A stretch of 64,000 nucleotides of DNA from Kalaharituber pfeilii (taxonomy: Eukaryota; Ascomycota; Pezizomycetes; Pezizales; Pezizaceae), in contig WHUZ01000057.1 in assembly GCA_015179045.1 (NCBI GenBank), positions 366,316 to 430,315 of the forward strand, written 5' to 3'. The notes below the pieces were generated by a model that was given only the letters and a program-made list of their open reading frames with translations, had not been told where the DNA came from and searched no databases. Each line of letters starts with the position of its first letter. Positions within the stretch are counted from its first letter, which is position 1. Made by a program: the position numbers and the translations under genes. Below are positions 1-10,808 of the stretch, one piece after another.

Positions 1-354
1 GGTAAAATTTTGACCTCGAGAGATCGCAACTTTGCCCCCTTCTCAGCCCACAGCGCCGGGTCAAACCTGTCGTAAAGGCTTATATCTTTGCTCAGGCGTT
101 CCTGAGCTTCGTATCTCTGTAATTTTCGCGGTGGGACACCCCTTGGTTGCGGTGGTGCGACCCAGTGGTGCAGTCGGAAGTTCGAAAGAAGTTGAGTTTG
201 AATCCCTTAGCTGGTCTATGGGCCCACTCTCCATTACTGGGCAAGCATACTTCGCAATTACTACCAACTGCTGCATGGCAGGCGCAAAACCTCACGCGGC
301 CCTCTCCATTGGCGTCCTCTCTGCCTTCTTCGATGCTTATGCGGACTTCCTCAT

Positions 355-538
355 TGTTAGAGATCTACAGTAATGTCGGAGTGTCGGAGGTGTCGGATAT
401 CAGAGAGGTCCGTGATAAAGGGTGGTAAGGGCCCGAGAGCAACCTCATGCTCTATGTATATAGGTGTATTACTTTGGCTACTCTCTCTACGAAGGAACAA
501 CAATCATCTCTTTCTACCCAAAGCTCAACACATCAACA
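355..538 (+). mobile_element. Solo LTR, TG...CA, with 5-bp target duplication
   Basis: The element begins TGTTAGAGATC and ends ACATCAACA. It is flanked by CTCAT at 350-354 and again at 539-543, and removing LTR plus one CTCAT restores the host reading frame exactly. A TATA-like tract (tatgtatatagg) lies near 456. The TGTT...AACA ends and size suggest a Ty1/copia-type LTR (inference). A diverged copy lies inverted at 5335-5522. Confidence 0.88.
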
Positions 539-1220
539 CTCATCAACTACCACCCCTTTGCTTTCACTGCCAGCGGCGGCATCAATGTCGGCCTCCGCTA
601 TGCGCTGGATATATGGTTCGTCACCATCCACATCAGCGTGGAGATCGGTGCCACACTATTCCTTCAGGGCCCGCCCATTAGCGGCTTCGTCCATGTCAAC
701 TTCTGGGTCCTTGGGTTCAACATCCACTTTGGCCCTCAGAAAACCCCACCTAGTGACCCAGCCTCGTTACCCGTCTTCTACCACCTTGTGCTCCAGAAGG
801 GCAGTCCCAGCGCCGGCACCACCGCCCCCATCCCGCACGTCTTCGCTGTCAAATCCGGACTCATTCCCAGCGCCATCAAGAGCTCCAGCGACAACAAAGA
901 TAAAGATACCGAAGTGGGCGGCGCTACGCCCGAGGACAAAATCTGGGAAGTGCATGCAGGAACCTTCACATTCACCATCACTTCTGTGTTTGCGCTCAAG
1001 GAAGCGAAGGTATACCCGGGTAGCTCGAACGAAAGGTCCATCACTACACAAGGATTGAAGACTGCAGGGCTCTACGCGAGGCTGATGCATATCCAAGAAG
1101 AACTAACGAGTACCTTGAAGGTAGAGATGGAGATTGATAGCTCTAGTGGGAAAGACTATCAGCCGGCATGGAAGTTGAAGCCTTTGTTGAGCCAGGTATC
1201 CAAGGCATCATGGGATAAAT

Positions 1221-1333
1221 GTAAGTCTTCGTTCCGCAATTCATCCCAACACTCTTCCGGATCCCGCTGCTGCCGGCTCAGGCAACATACTCTATATCGT
1301 ATGTGCTCAGTTATACTAATGACGAATCCGCAG
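1221..1333 (+). other. Spliceosomal intron of the DUF6603-type gene
   Basis: Donor GTAAGT at 1221, branch-like 'tactaatgac' near 1314, acceptor CAG ending at 1333. Splicing in phase 1 joins the frame reading 'SWDK' to the frame reading 'NEDHDPIKG', both continuing the same family-like protein. Confidence 0.85.
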
Positions 1334-1782
1334 ATAACGAGGACCACGATCCTATCAAGGGGTCCACCGCTCTTCTCTCTACTGACATCCCATCCACGGT
1401 AACTGAACTCATGGGGATCCTCCTCATCCCACCCAAGCCGGCGCTCAGCCATGATATGATCCCCACCTTCGACGCCGTCGAGTCGCAGGTTCAGGACGTC
1501 ATGGACCCCGTCGAGTTCAAACCGTCCATTGACGCGAACTCTTCATGGGCTCCAGTGCCGCCAACTCCACCACCCGAAGACGACCTAGCAAAGCCGTGGG
1601 AGGCTGTACAGGACTTGTGGAAGGCTCACGCGGGACCCGGCGGCGCAGCAGAAAGCACGGTGGAGACGTGGAGAAAAGTAATGGGATGGAAGGATAAGAG
1701 CGTACGGGGCAAGATGCCCAAGAGGCTTGTTGACGATTTGACCAAGTTGTATGTTGCAGCGCCGATGATTGCCGTAGCGTGA

Positions 1783-2439
1783 CTCAGATAAAGTGAATTA
1801 TATATGGAGGTGTGCATGATTCTTTCCCATTGTTTTCCTGTTCATTTACAAGTCCATGAACCAGTACTAACCTACATTTATACAACAGGACAGTTTAGTT
1901 GTCTCTATGCCATTATTGTCATTTTCTTTTTCTCTTTTTTTCCTTTCCTTCAATATGTTCATTTCAGCTCGATGCTTCTTCCACCTTTATCGATTTTTAT
2001 ATTTTTCCATCTCTATTCCCTCTATTATATGTCAGTATTTCCGTTGATAGCCCCTACCACCATGCTCCCCGTTTCTCAATCACGAATCTACTTATTTTAC
2101 TTTCTTTTTTTTTTAAAATATATATATATTATATATATATAAAAGTTATATCTTTAATGATCTACTGATATTCTCGGGCAAAAAATAGTGAAGGATACAC
2201 ATTGATCAGAGCCATGTGTAGTTTGATTGTTCAGATGACGAGGGTGTGGTCGATGTATTGGATTTACTTGGTGAAGAAATTTTTCAGGAATTTTGTTGTT
2301 TTTTGTTTATTTGATGCAGTTGAATTCGATGTTTCCCTTGATTTGATCTAATGAACATGCAAACGTTACTGCTGCTATGGGTGAGTGGTATATTACTTTG
2401 AGTTGGATTTTTTTTCGAATTGGATGTATCTTCATTTTT
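1783..2439. other. AT-rich 3' flank, no gene seen
   Basis: This stretch follows the stop codon of the DUF6603-type gene. It is rich in T runs and has a (TA)n tract near 2120-2145. I see no coding sequence or RNA gene. Confidence 0.6.
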
Positions 2440-2530
2440 ATTTTTATTTTGTTAATTTTTTATTTTTTAGAAATAATTGCTCGTATGCCACCGTATGGTC
2501 TAGGTATGACGAGGTTAAATACAAGAGCAA
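2440..2530 (-). mobile_element. LINE/SINE 3' tail remnant
   Basis: On the minus strand it reads a degenerate form of the tail found in better copies at 55310-55385, 58000-58035 and 61060-61095: CTCG..ATA.C...GGTGGCATACGAG followed by an A-rich tract. It is diverged and lacks clear target duplications. Confidence 0.45.
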
Positions 2531-4109
2531 TAAATGGAAAAATTGACAAATAGCATTGTGAAATACACTTCATTGCTACATATAGCAGCATGAAATCAAA
2601 ATCCACCCGCCCACAATCGACCTCATGAGTTTGCACCTCATGGATCTGGTTCGTCCTCCTCGCCTACCAGGGGGGTTGTGTATTGCTTCCAGTCCCGCCA
2701 GCCTATTTGCGCATCCAGACCTCGCACCTGTGCCGAATGTGATCGATTCTTTCCTGCTCCACCTATATTCCACACTGTCTACTTTCTCAGCCAGCCCAGC
2801 CGCTGGAGTGTGACTTCGTTGAACTAGAAATTATATGAAACCTTCCAGCTCATAACCACAAAACCTATAGATACATATTCATCTTTGACCATCTAGGCGC
2901 AAAAGACCACGACCCAAGATTAGGGACAGAGTTTGATAAGAATATGACTAGCTATAGGACATTTTGGGTTCGGAGGTCGCAAATCAGAGCTTTCCCATCT
3001 AGCATAAACACCGATATTGGAGGGTATAGAAGTACTTTAACGCGATTTTGGAGAGAGAGACAAAAGAAATATAGGCCTAGAAGTATGTATCTATGTGTGG
3101 GGTCATTTGATTAACGACTCCTAATATCCTATCTCATAAGTAGTCAAAAACACCCGACTAGAGATTCCACGTGACTCCTTCAATAAAAGCTGCGAAAGGT
3201 ACTGCTGCGATCTTTCAAAATTCAGCGTACGGCGCACACGACAGTATTAGATAACAAAAGAAGCTGGAGCGTGAATATGTTGGTGTTACCTTCTCAGTAA
3301 CTAGACAAACATGTCAATAGTGACATGAAAGAGAGCTTTCGAGTTTTATGCCTATATTATACCTCTGGATTATGGCGTGCTGATCTCACTGCTCTGTAGT
3401 GGCTACCCTGACGAGTGTTAAAAAAAAAAATTTGCCTATTGGGCTAGCAGTTTCAGCTGGCAGGCTATTTCGAAGCTGATGAGCTTTTTCTAGACTTACT
3501 CGAAATAGCAAAATTAAAAGAAGTAATTCACCGTGACAACGGTTCGAACAATTAAGTCGATCGTACATAGCATGAGTTGCTGGAGTTTAGTTCCAATGGG
3601 TTAGCAACAGAAACCCTGAGGCGGAAATTCCGTTGGTTATGTAATGTTGGGCATGTATTTTGCAGCGCCGTAGTGTGGGGCAGTTGTAGTATCTCCAGGA
3701 GTAACATACGGAATTCGCATTGTGGGGGCGGGCGATAAGCCGCTGTCGGTAGCTTCAAGTAATGAATGTATATATGCATATATGTAAAAAAGCAAAAGAT
3801 ATTACAAGTACCAGCATAGCAGTAGTATAGCTGATAAATACATACATACTCGCAAACATCCAAAACCACAACAATGAAAAAGTAAAACATATATATCTTG
3901 AAAAAATCTGTATACTACTCAAACTCCCGCTACATACAGACTTTCGATCCCTTCGCATGTGCTTCCTTATCTTCTTCAATACGTCATTATCTATGTGATA
4001 TAGATTTACCCCTACCCAAGCCAGCTACCAATTCAACCTCACACTCGTATTAGTCCTGTAGTTACGGGTTCATCAGTCCAAGAAGCTCCGTCACGTTCGC
4101 TTCCACCCA
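2531..4109. other. Intergenic, no gene recognised
   Basis: No open frame here resembles a known protein. The sequence is mixed AT-rich, with a short A run at 3420. It may be decayed transposon sequence. Confidence 0.5.
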
Positions 4110-4329
4110 GTGCGTTTTGTTACGGGCGTGAGGTGCTCGGCTCCGGTGGGCGCTGGAAGGGACCGGATGTTACGGCTACGGTGGGGAAAACGGCGGTGCC
4201 GGCGTCGTCCCGGAAGTGTGAATACGGCGGGTCGGAATGGCTACGGAGGTGTATACGGCGGACCGGAAGGGCAGCTACTCGGCGGGGGGCACGCAGCGGA
4301 GCGGAGCGATTCACGGGCGTAATGGTGGA
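4110..4329 (+). repeat. Copy of a telomere-proximal GC-rich repeat
   Basis: The text 'gttacgggcgtgagg...ctggatgttacggctacgg' and the following 'cggaatggctacggaggtgtatacggcgg' match the sequence at 60980-61045 and 62500-62540. Those distal parts are separated by a LINE-derived insertion. This is therefore an interstitial copy of the distal subtelomeric repeat. Confidence 0.65.
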
Positions 4330-4855
4330 ACGATAGGTTCAGAGTTATAGAGGACTTAGGACACCGCTTGTGTCTTGATTCTTCTAACTATGCTATCGCC
4401 AGCCGGCGCTTATATAGACTTCAGCGCAGCCATACATGAGGGGTCAACAAATGAATAATTGGCTGGCAACGCGGCGATTCCTCATCAATGCCAATACCCG
4501 TGGTAATAGGCATACGTAACGAAAACATGCAAAAATAGTACGGGACAAAGATAACGAATGTACTAATGCATGTGCGTATATTAATAAAGCTTCCGTAACT
4601 CGAGTGTATGCATCAAGCTGCATTCCGGATGACACACCCTTCCGTAGTACTGCCCTATCTAAACGATGCGAGAATCAACAGCCAAGCCTAACGGGTGATC
4701 AGTCCGGTCAATCAGCGTTGGTCTTATGTTCGATTGCAGGGTCAGCGTTTTCCCCTTGGCGGGTAAGTCTTCACCTTTAGCCGTGGCAGCTAATTAGTAG
4801 TGGAACCCTTGCCCCTTGCCACAGTGGTAGGCAAGTTTCCACCTTAGCCGTAACA
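4330..4855 (-). mobile_element. Solo LTR, family of the 40924 LTR
   Basis: Read on the minus strand it starts TGTTACGGCTAAGG at 4855, has TATATAAG near 4415, and then 'atcaagacacaagcggtgtcctaagtc'-like sequence matching the R/U5 part of the LTR at 40924-41641. Its first ~325 bp match the + strand copy at 30247-30575. The exact 3' end is uncertain; decay or fusion with the neighbouring repeat obscures it. Confidence 0.65.
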
Positions 4856-5334
4856 CGTTTCTGCTCCGTGCCATACCAGCTACTTGACTGCGTTTAAGTG
4901 TTTATGTATAGTCGCCTGCACCAGCACAGTGATGGCCGCTCCCGTGCTTTTATCGTGGGACACTTCGGCGATGGGGAACGTCTGGTTTCTGGTGCGGGCA
5001 TGGCCCCATAGGAGGTCCATGGCCCCGGTAACGCCCGACCTCGCAGCCCACATAAGTGGGAGCAGAATACATCGTAAGCCAATTCTCTTGTCCTGCAGGC
5101 GCTCCCCCAGTTGAGAGAAAGTCCAAGTGACCGTGTGCTAATAATCTTGCTGCTCATCCGGAAACGCTGCATCATCGTATAGCACGCCATAGCAACAACA
5201 GGAGCATGTGCGTACTCTAGCGAGGCGGGTAATCCGCTACAATGGACCGTGGGCCTATGGGGTTTCATTTGCTGGATGGCCATTCAGGTGGGACCGAGGC
5301 TAGCAAGCGATGCTCCCTTGCACTTTTCAGCTAT
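4856..5334. other. Unassigned, GC-neutral spacer between two LTRs
   Basis: An open frame exists on the minus strand (5283-4894), but its composition and lack of any motif make it an unlikely gene. I see nothing else to annotate. Confidence 0.45.
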
Positions 5335-5522
5335 TGGTAGTATGTGTGTTGAGCTTTGGGTAGAAAGAGATGATTGTTATTCTTTCGTAGAGAGAGTAGC
5401 CAAAGTAACACACCTATATACATAGAGTATGAGATTGCTCTTGGGCCCTTACCACCCTTTATCATGGACCTCTCTGATATCCGACACCTCCGACACTCTG
5501 ACATTACTATAGATCTCTAACA
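5335..5522 (-). mobile_element. Solo LTR, inverted copy of 355-538
   Basis: The reverse complement begins TGTTAGAGATCTATAG and follows the 355-538 LTR almost base by base (gtcggaggtgtcgg, gggcccaagagcaa, ctctctacgaaag). The distal end has a small insertion. No clean target duplication is visible, so this copy is older or recombined. Confidence 0.82.
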
Positions 5523-6699
5523 ATTTACACACACTGTGCAGGCCACTTATCAATTAACAAGCTTGAGAGACCAAACACAAGTCAAAATACATAATTACAT
5601 ACATGATTAGAGGTGCTGCTGCTTAAAAGCATCGTGTTTAGAGCTCATGTTGCTTACAGTAGAGTACATGTTACCGTAAGCTCGTGCCGCTATTTGCTAT
5701 GGCAGGACTAAATTTGATTTCTTAACTGACGTCCTGAATAGTAGGGCTTTGAAAATCATGTTCAATTTCTTCAATATCATTAGTGTCCTCCTGATGCATC
5801 TCATCACCTAAGTTTTGTGTGGCTCAATTCCAATATTCTGTATGATGTATCAGGATAGCAAGGTGAGTAGGTACGAAGGTGGACAGTTGCATAGGCCTTT
5901 TCTGCAGCCCCGCGAGTTATGCATCCTCAACAGTGTCATAAGAGTAAGTCGCCAACCTGAGAAGTGTTGTCGTATTGAAACAATGTTCCTCGCACTGTAG
6001 TACGTAGCGCGCCATACTGTAGATGCTAAAGGATCATTTGGAGGAAAAGTTGCTAGTTGTATTACTTGAAGTTTGAGTGAGAGAAAACAATAGGAGCAGT
6101 GATAGTATAGTTCTAGAACGGCAATAAGTGTAAAAGCTTTAACTCAATTATGTAGATAGTTTCTTTGGGTATTCGGACCATTAGTCCGGGCCAGCTATCA
6201 CAAGTATGGGTGGCCTAGGTCACTTATATCGGAACCCCGGCCACTGGTCCGGACCAGTCATCAGTGGCCCGCTTAGATGGCTAGCCGCTCCTATATACAA
6301 GGCTAGAAACTAATAGTTTCAAGAAGGGCATAGTATACTATCCTTAGAGATAGGAATCAGTACAAGGCAAGTGCAAATCAGTGACCTTTCAGAGTGAAGA
6401 TAGAAACTAGATAAAGCATAAAAGAGATGAGATAGACAGTACAACTAGAACAAGCGTACCGCATAATTAGAGAACAATGCAGAATAGAAAGGAGGCCGAC
6501 ATTGTTGATATTGTTTGCCTATCATTCACTCATGATGCGTCCCTCAGTTCACTTGTCATGTCGTCCATCCATCCGTCAACTCTAGCAGCCCGCCTGTTTA
6601 CCAGTCTAGCTCGTCAGCCTATCTAGTCTCATGCAGCGTGCGGTAGTTCAGTCCAGCCTATTCCTTTCCTTGGCTTGCCTCTTCTTGGCCTTCATTCTT
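5523..6699. other. Intergenic; LTR-like GC island with TATA
   Basis: Mostly AT-rich sequence without coding potential. Around 6165-6310 there is a GC-richer stretch with repeated 'ggtccggaccag'-like inverted motifs and 'cctatatacaagg', resembling an LTR promoter, but I could not find a partner copy or boundaries. Confidence 0.35.
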
Positions 6700-7330
6700 A
6701 TTCTTGCCTCCTAGTTTGGTTGCACTATCTCCCTCCATTATGGGCTCGTCTTTGTAGGGTGGGACCATGCCCAGCTGTGCTACCCCGTTCGCCCTCGTTT
6801 CCTTCTAGTCCCTTGTAGCCCCTCGTCCACATTATCGCCACATCCATCAGTCTCCTGTTTACCCTTTCCTCTAATGCCAGTCTGCACATGTTACTAGCCC
6901 CGTCCGATGTTGGCCTCTCTTTTGCTAGCTTGATCATGCTATTCAGCACTACTTGAGAATTGATCATGCTATTCAGTGCTACTTGAGAATCCATTATAAC
7001 TAGCTGTTCCTCCTCTTTGTCTCCCAATGCCTCGGTTATCGCTACTACTTTGGGTCATTAACTGTGACTCTCGTTCCCTAGATATGTCACTTCTCTCTGT
7101 GCCTACTCCAGTAACCCACCCCCACCCTTTCCCCTCTAGGCCAATGCCATCAGTATAAATTGCTTTCCAGCCTTTATCTTCCTCATCTGCTACCCTCTAT
7201 TCCCACTCTTCTCTAGTAGCTGCCCCTCTCAGTGTCATTAGTACTGCCATGGGGAGTCCTCTCTCCATTTCAGAGATCCCCGAATACATTGCACTCCCCT
7301 TTAACGTGGGAGCTTTTCTTCCTTGAAACT
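6700..7330 (-). pseudogene. LINE reverse-transcriptase polyprotein, RNase H relic
   Basis: On the minus strand, about 7170 to 6750 encodes RNase H landmarks in order: 'IYTDGIGLEGKGWGW', 'LVIMDSQVALNSM' and 'IMWTRGYKGLEGNE'. The last corresponds to the usual 'W(V)PGHxGIxGNExAD' block. The order and spacing fit the RNase H domain at the end of ORF2 in fungal LINEs of the Tad1/I group. A short duplication (tgatcatgctattcag, twice near 6930-6975) and several frame changes show decay. The reverse transcriptase part upstream (above 7330) is not recognisable. The family assignment is from motif memory; RNase H itself is well supported. Confidence 0.6.
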
Positions 7331-7888
7331 TAGGGCCCTACTTTTCATCCTGTCCCTCTCCCTTCCAGGAACGTTCGTATAGATTAATATTCTAGGTTTG
7401 CTAGTCCCTCTACCACATCCTTCCTCGTGCCGACAGGTATGCCTGTTAGTATTTTGAATAGGCTATCCGTTAACGTTAAATCCAGCTGGCTTGAACTAGA
7501 CTAGGGTTAATGCCGAACCCCATATATTGCTATGGTAGAGTGCACTTATAAGAGACCACCTGTTCCATTCTGTTGCTCGCTTACTAATACACCCCTTTTT
7601 TTTTTTTCCCTATTACCCCGCCCAGTTGGCCCTCCAGCACCTTCAAGTCTCAGTCATAATTGTTACATTTCGCATCTCATCTTCACAATTGAAAAACTTC
7701 CTAGTACCAAGCAACCTGAATCTATTTCTTGAGGTAAGTGTATCCTACTATTCAAGTTTTTTTAAGTTCTGAAAATAAACTAATGGATATTTGAATAAGG
7801 TATACCAATTGCTGCTCACACTGAAAACTAATGAGATCATGCTTCACCTCAATAAGAGAAGAAGATACTGCTTATTAGCTGGTATTAA
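7331..7888. other. Unassigned decayed sequence
   Basis: This probably includes upstream remains of the minus-strand LINE, but no motif is readable. A T run lies at 7597-7610. Confidence 0.35.
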
Positions 7889-8295
7889 TGAGCGGCACAA
7901 GCTGAGCCAGCTCGAGCCAGCTCGAGCCCGAGCTCGCGCGAGCTAGCTTGAGCTCAAATGAGCCAAGATCATGCTTGTGTTTTTCTTGACAGCTCGCTAA
8001 AATGCTTAGCCAGTACTAGGTTTCATAAACTGTAAATACCTAATATAAGTAATAATTAGAGGCTTGGAGCTCATTCTGACCTACCAACAACTTCGAAATG
8101 CATAATTTAGCTGATAGTAGTGAGAAAGATGAAAATTTAGCTGAGTTTAGGTTAGTTTGTCAATATTATATATATAATCAATTCAGGCTCGAGCTCATGC
8201 CATGCCAGCTTGAGCCAGCTCGAGCCAAGCTCACTTACTTACGAGCTGGCTCGAGCTCACCTTCCAGCTCGGCTCGAGCTAGCTTATGCCGCTCA
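7889..8295. mobile_element. MITE with long inverted ends rich in AGCTCGAGC
   Basis: The left end (TGAGCGGCACAAGCT...AGCTCGAGCC) and the reverse complement of the right end (TGAGCGGCATAAGCT...AGCTCGAGCC) match over roughly 100 bp with internal slippage. The core is AT-rich. 'TAGCTGG' occurs in direct orientation just outside both ends (7876-7882, 8297-8303) but is not immediately adjacent on the left, so the target duplication is unresolved. Confidence 0.65.
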
Positions 8296-8318
8296 CTAGC
8301 TGGCATAGCTAGTAGAGA

Positions 8319-10363
8319 AAAAAAGAAGGCAATAGACTTAAAAAAGGCTCCAGTTGTATATAGTGAAAGTGAAGAGTCATTATTTGATGAATCTGAGTAA
8401 GAAGAAGAAGAGGTAGAGAACGAGGTGGAAATTCAAGATCTGGATATGGCAGCTGATGCCTATGATGAGCTTATGAAGAATGTAATAGATGTAGACTTTT
8501 CTATAATTCGGTTCAAATATCAACATGAAGTGCAAGTGTACTGACAAACTATCTGGCACCAGAAAAAGGCTCAACAAGCTTTACATCAGACAGCTGCTGG
8601 ATGTCGGCCTTTAACAGCTTATTTTACTCCTTTGGCTCAGGTTGAGAGGTCAGCTTCCAGACTATCAGCTATTCCAGATATCATTTCCGAGCCGGCAGAG
8701 GAAGAAAGTCAAGACGAAATACTTTTATCTCGTAGTCAAGAGCTACAGAAGAAGTTAAAAAGATGCCAGTTGGACAGGACTATCAATGTCACTTAGTAGT
8801 ATTGTATTTTCTTCAACTTCAATTATGCCGCTCTGATGATACTCACACATCTACATCACTTCTAATAGCATATTCTTTTAATCGGGGAGTCACAATGGCA
8901 AAGCATCTTAGACACTGGTAGCATTGCTGGCTTACTAGTTGCTCTATTTCTCATGGTTTCCAAGGTTTACGAAGTACTCAATTTACTTGGTTAGATGACA
9001 AAGGAGTGCAACTTGCTATTCGTGAATATATTGCTGCTGTAAGAGAAGGTCTTACAGCCCATGGATTAGCAAATATCATTTCAAGTTATTTGAGAAATAT
9101 AGATGCGGAGGAAGAGGACTTAGCAGAACTACAGGATATACTTTCTCCATACTTTACAAAGCCTCGCTCAATCGAAGTATATACATCAAGACGATGGTTA
9201 TACAAGCTAGGTTTTCGATGGTGGGATGTGAAGAAAGGAGTTTATATTAATGGTTATGAACGAGAGGATGTTGTTCAGTATCGGCAAACTATTTTCCTTC
9301 CGCGGTTTTTCGAATTATTATCTACATTAGTCAATTTACAGAGGATTCGGAGAACAAGATTCAGATACAGGAACCTACCTTACCTTCGGGTGAAAAAGCT
9401 AAAGTTCTAGTTATACATGACGAGTCTACATTCAATGCTAATGATGGAAGGAGGCATATGTGGATTCAAGGAGAAGTACAACCTTTACGGCAGAAGTCTC
9501 GAGGTAAAGGTATTATGGTTTCAGAGTTTATGACACCAGCAGGCCGTCTACAACATAATTGCAAGTTTGCAACTGAGTTTCTTGATTATGCAAAAGACAA
9601 TTATTAGTCAGGAGACAAAATAGTTAAGCATATGATAACTAAGGCAATTCCTTTATTTAAAGCAGCATACCCAAGCAAGCAAGCAGTATTTTTATTTGAT
9701 AATACCTCTAATCATACTGCATATGCACAAGATGCTCTGGTAGTATCACGAATGAATCTTGAACCTAGAAGCAAACAACTACAGATATAAGATGGATTTA
9801 TTCACAGCAAGCAATGCCCACAAAGCATAAATTTTCTATCAGATTATCCTAATCTAGCCTAGCAAAATCAACTAAAAGGTATTCGAGAGGTTCTTAAGGA
9901 AGGTGGACTTTAGAAAGAGAGTATGTGCTTAAATTGTTAAGATAAATGTTCAACTGAAATTCAATTGTATTCTGCATAGCAATGTCTAGGAATAGAACAT
10001 GATTGTTTAGATCATAAAGGACATTTATAAGAGGAAATTGAAGCTCATGGGCATTTGATATTATTCTATCCTCGTTTTCATTATGAGCTCAATTTTATTA
10101 AATTTTTTTGGTCAGCTGCAAAATGCTATACTCACAATAATTGTGAGTATAACTTTGAAGCATTATGATTAACAATTCCACATGGTCTTGAGTCTGTTTC
10201 CAATATCACAATTAATCGTTTTTTCTATAAATATTTACGTACCATGGAGGCATATCGAGATAGTTGTACATATGGTACAAAGGAGTTCTCACAATGTGTA
10301 TATAAGAGTCATAGAAGAATTGTGTACATCATTTCCAAACATAGTAAGTTTCTCCTATACTAG
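8319..10363 (+). pseudogene. DDE-type transposase of a fungal DNA transposon, inactivated
   Basis: A long decayed coding region follows the MITE. In order it has an acidic N-terminus (EEEEVENEVE, ~8400), an HTH-like segment with 'NRGVTMAKHLRHW' (~8880), an open block at 9006-9410, then a catalytic half with 'VIHDESTFNANDG' (~9410), 'FLFDNTSNHT' (~9690) and 'HYELNFIKFFW' (~10080). It ends with 'YKSHRR' near 10310. This matches a widespread fungal family of DDE superfamily endonucleases. The first two acidic residues are present; the third position reads K where the family has E, consistent with GAA to AAA. Stops at 8398, 8542, 9606 and others are mostly CAA/CAG/CGA to TAA/TAG/TGA, and at least two frameshifts (near 8788 and 9345) are needed. 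Terminal repeats were not found. Confidence 0.75.
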
Positions 10364-10808
10364 TACTAATTTAGCATTCTTGGCACGTTGCATTTTTTAG
10401 CTCTCCCATATAAAGTGCCTCCTTTTCAATCTGCTTCTACATACTCATTATATTTTTTTTTTTTGATTGAGAATATTAAAATATAAAGCAGACAAAATAC
10501 TATATATTAATGTCCTTTAGGTTTCAATCAGATGTGGTTTGATAATGTAGTAGTACTTCAAATGTGGTAGATATAAGTGGTTCCTTATAGGTGTACTTCA
10601 CTATATATACGTGTTCGAAGCATGTACTTAAAAGTATGTACCTGTAAAGTACTTGCCAGCTTAGCCTTGTCCCCTTAGCAGCTGGCTCTTGGCACTCTGA
10701 ATGAGCTTAATAGTGCTGCAAGCTCTAATCTGGCATCATCTCCATACTTCTGCTCCATTCCCGTTTGATTCCTCCAAACCTACTTGAGTTCTTAATAATT
10801 TCCTCAAA
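10364..10808. other. Intergenic AT-rich, no gene seen
   Basis: T and TA tracts (10452-10463) and no coding signal. It includes the presumed upstream region of the following Crinkler-like gene. Confidence 0.5.

Larger units (their letters stand above)
1..1782 (+). pseudogene. DUF6603-type protein, C-terminal part, split by a solo LTR
   Basis: The gene runs in from beyond the left edge. Coding sequence is visible from about 32 to 354 and resumes at 544. The joined reading carries the hallmark stretch of fungal DUF6603 proteins: an 'AYFAIT' segment, 'ADFLI' followed by 'NYHPF', then 'VEIGATLFLQGPP' and 'HVNFWVLGFNIHFG'. After an intron (1221-1333) the frame continues through 'TELMGILLIPP' to the stop at 1780-1782. 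A 184-bp LTR with a 5-bp target duplication sits at 355-538. LTR plus duplication is 189 bp, so the downstream frame is kept, but an in-frame TAA at 371-373 ends translation. Upstream of about residue 60 the match is weaker and may hold a frameshift. The function of DUF6603 is not known; these are large beta-rich proteins. Recognition is from remembered family motifs. Confidence 0.72.

Noticed and set aside
4894..5283. 129-codon minus-strand frame as a gene
   Set aside because: No motif, no introns or start context that stand out, and it sits between two decayed LTRs.
6165..6310. Solo LTR with TATA box
   Set aside because: No TG...CA ends, target duplication or second copy found; left as an unassigned GC island.
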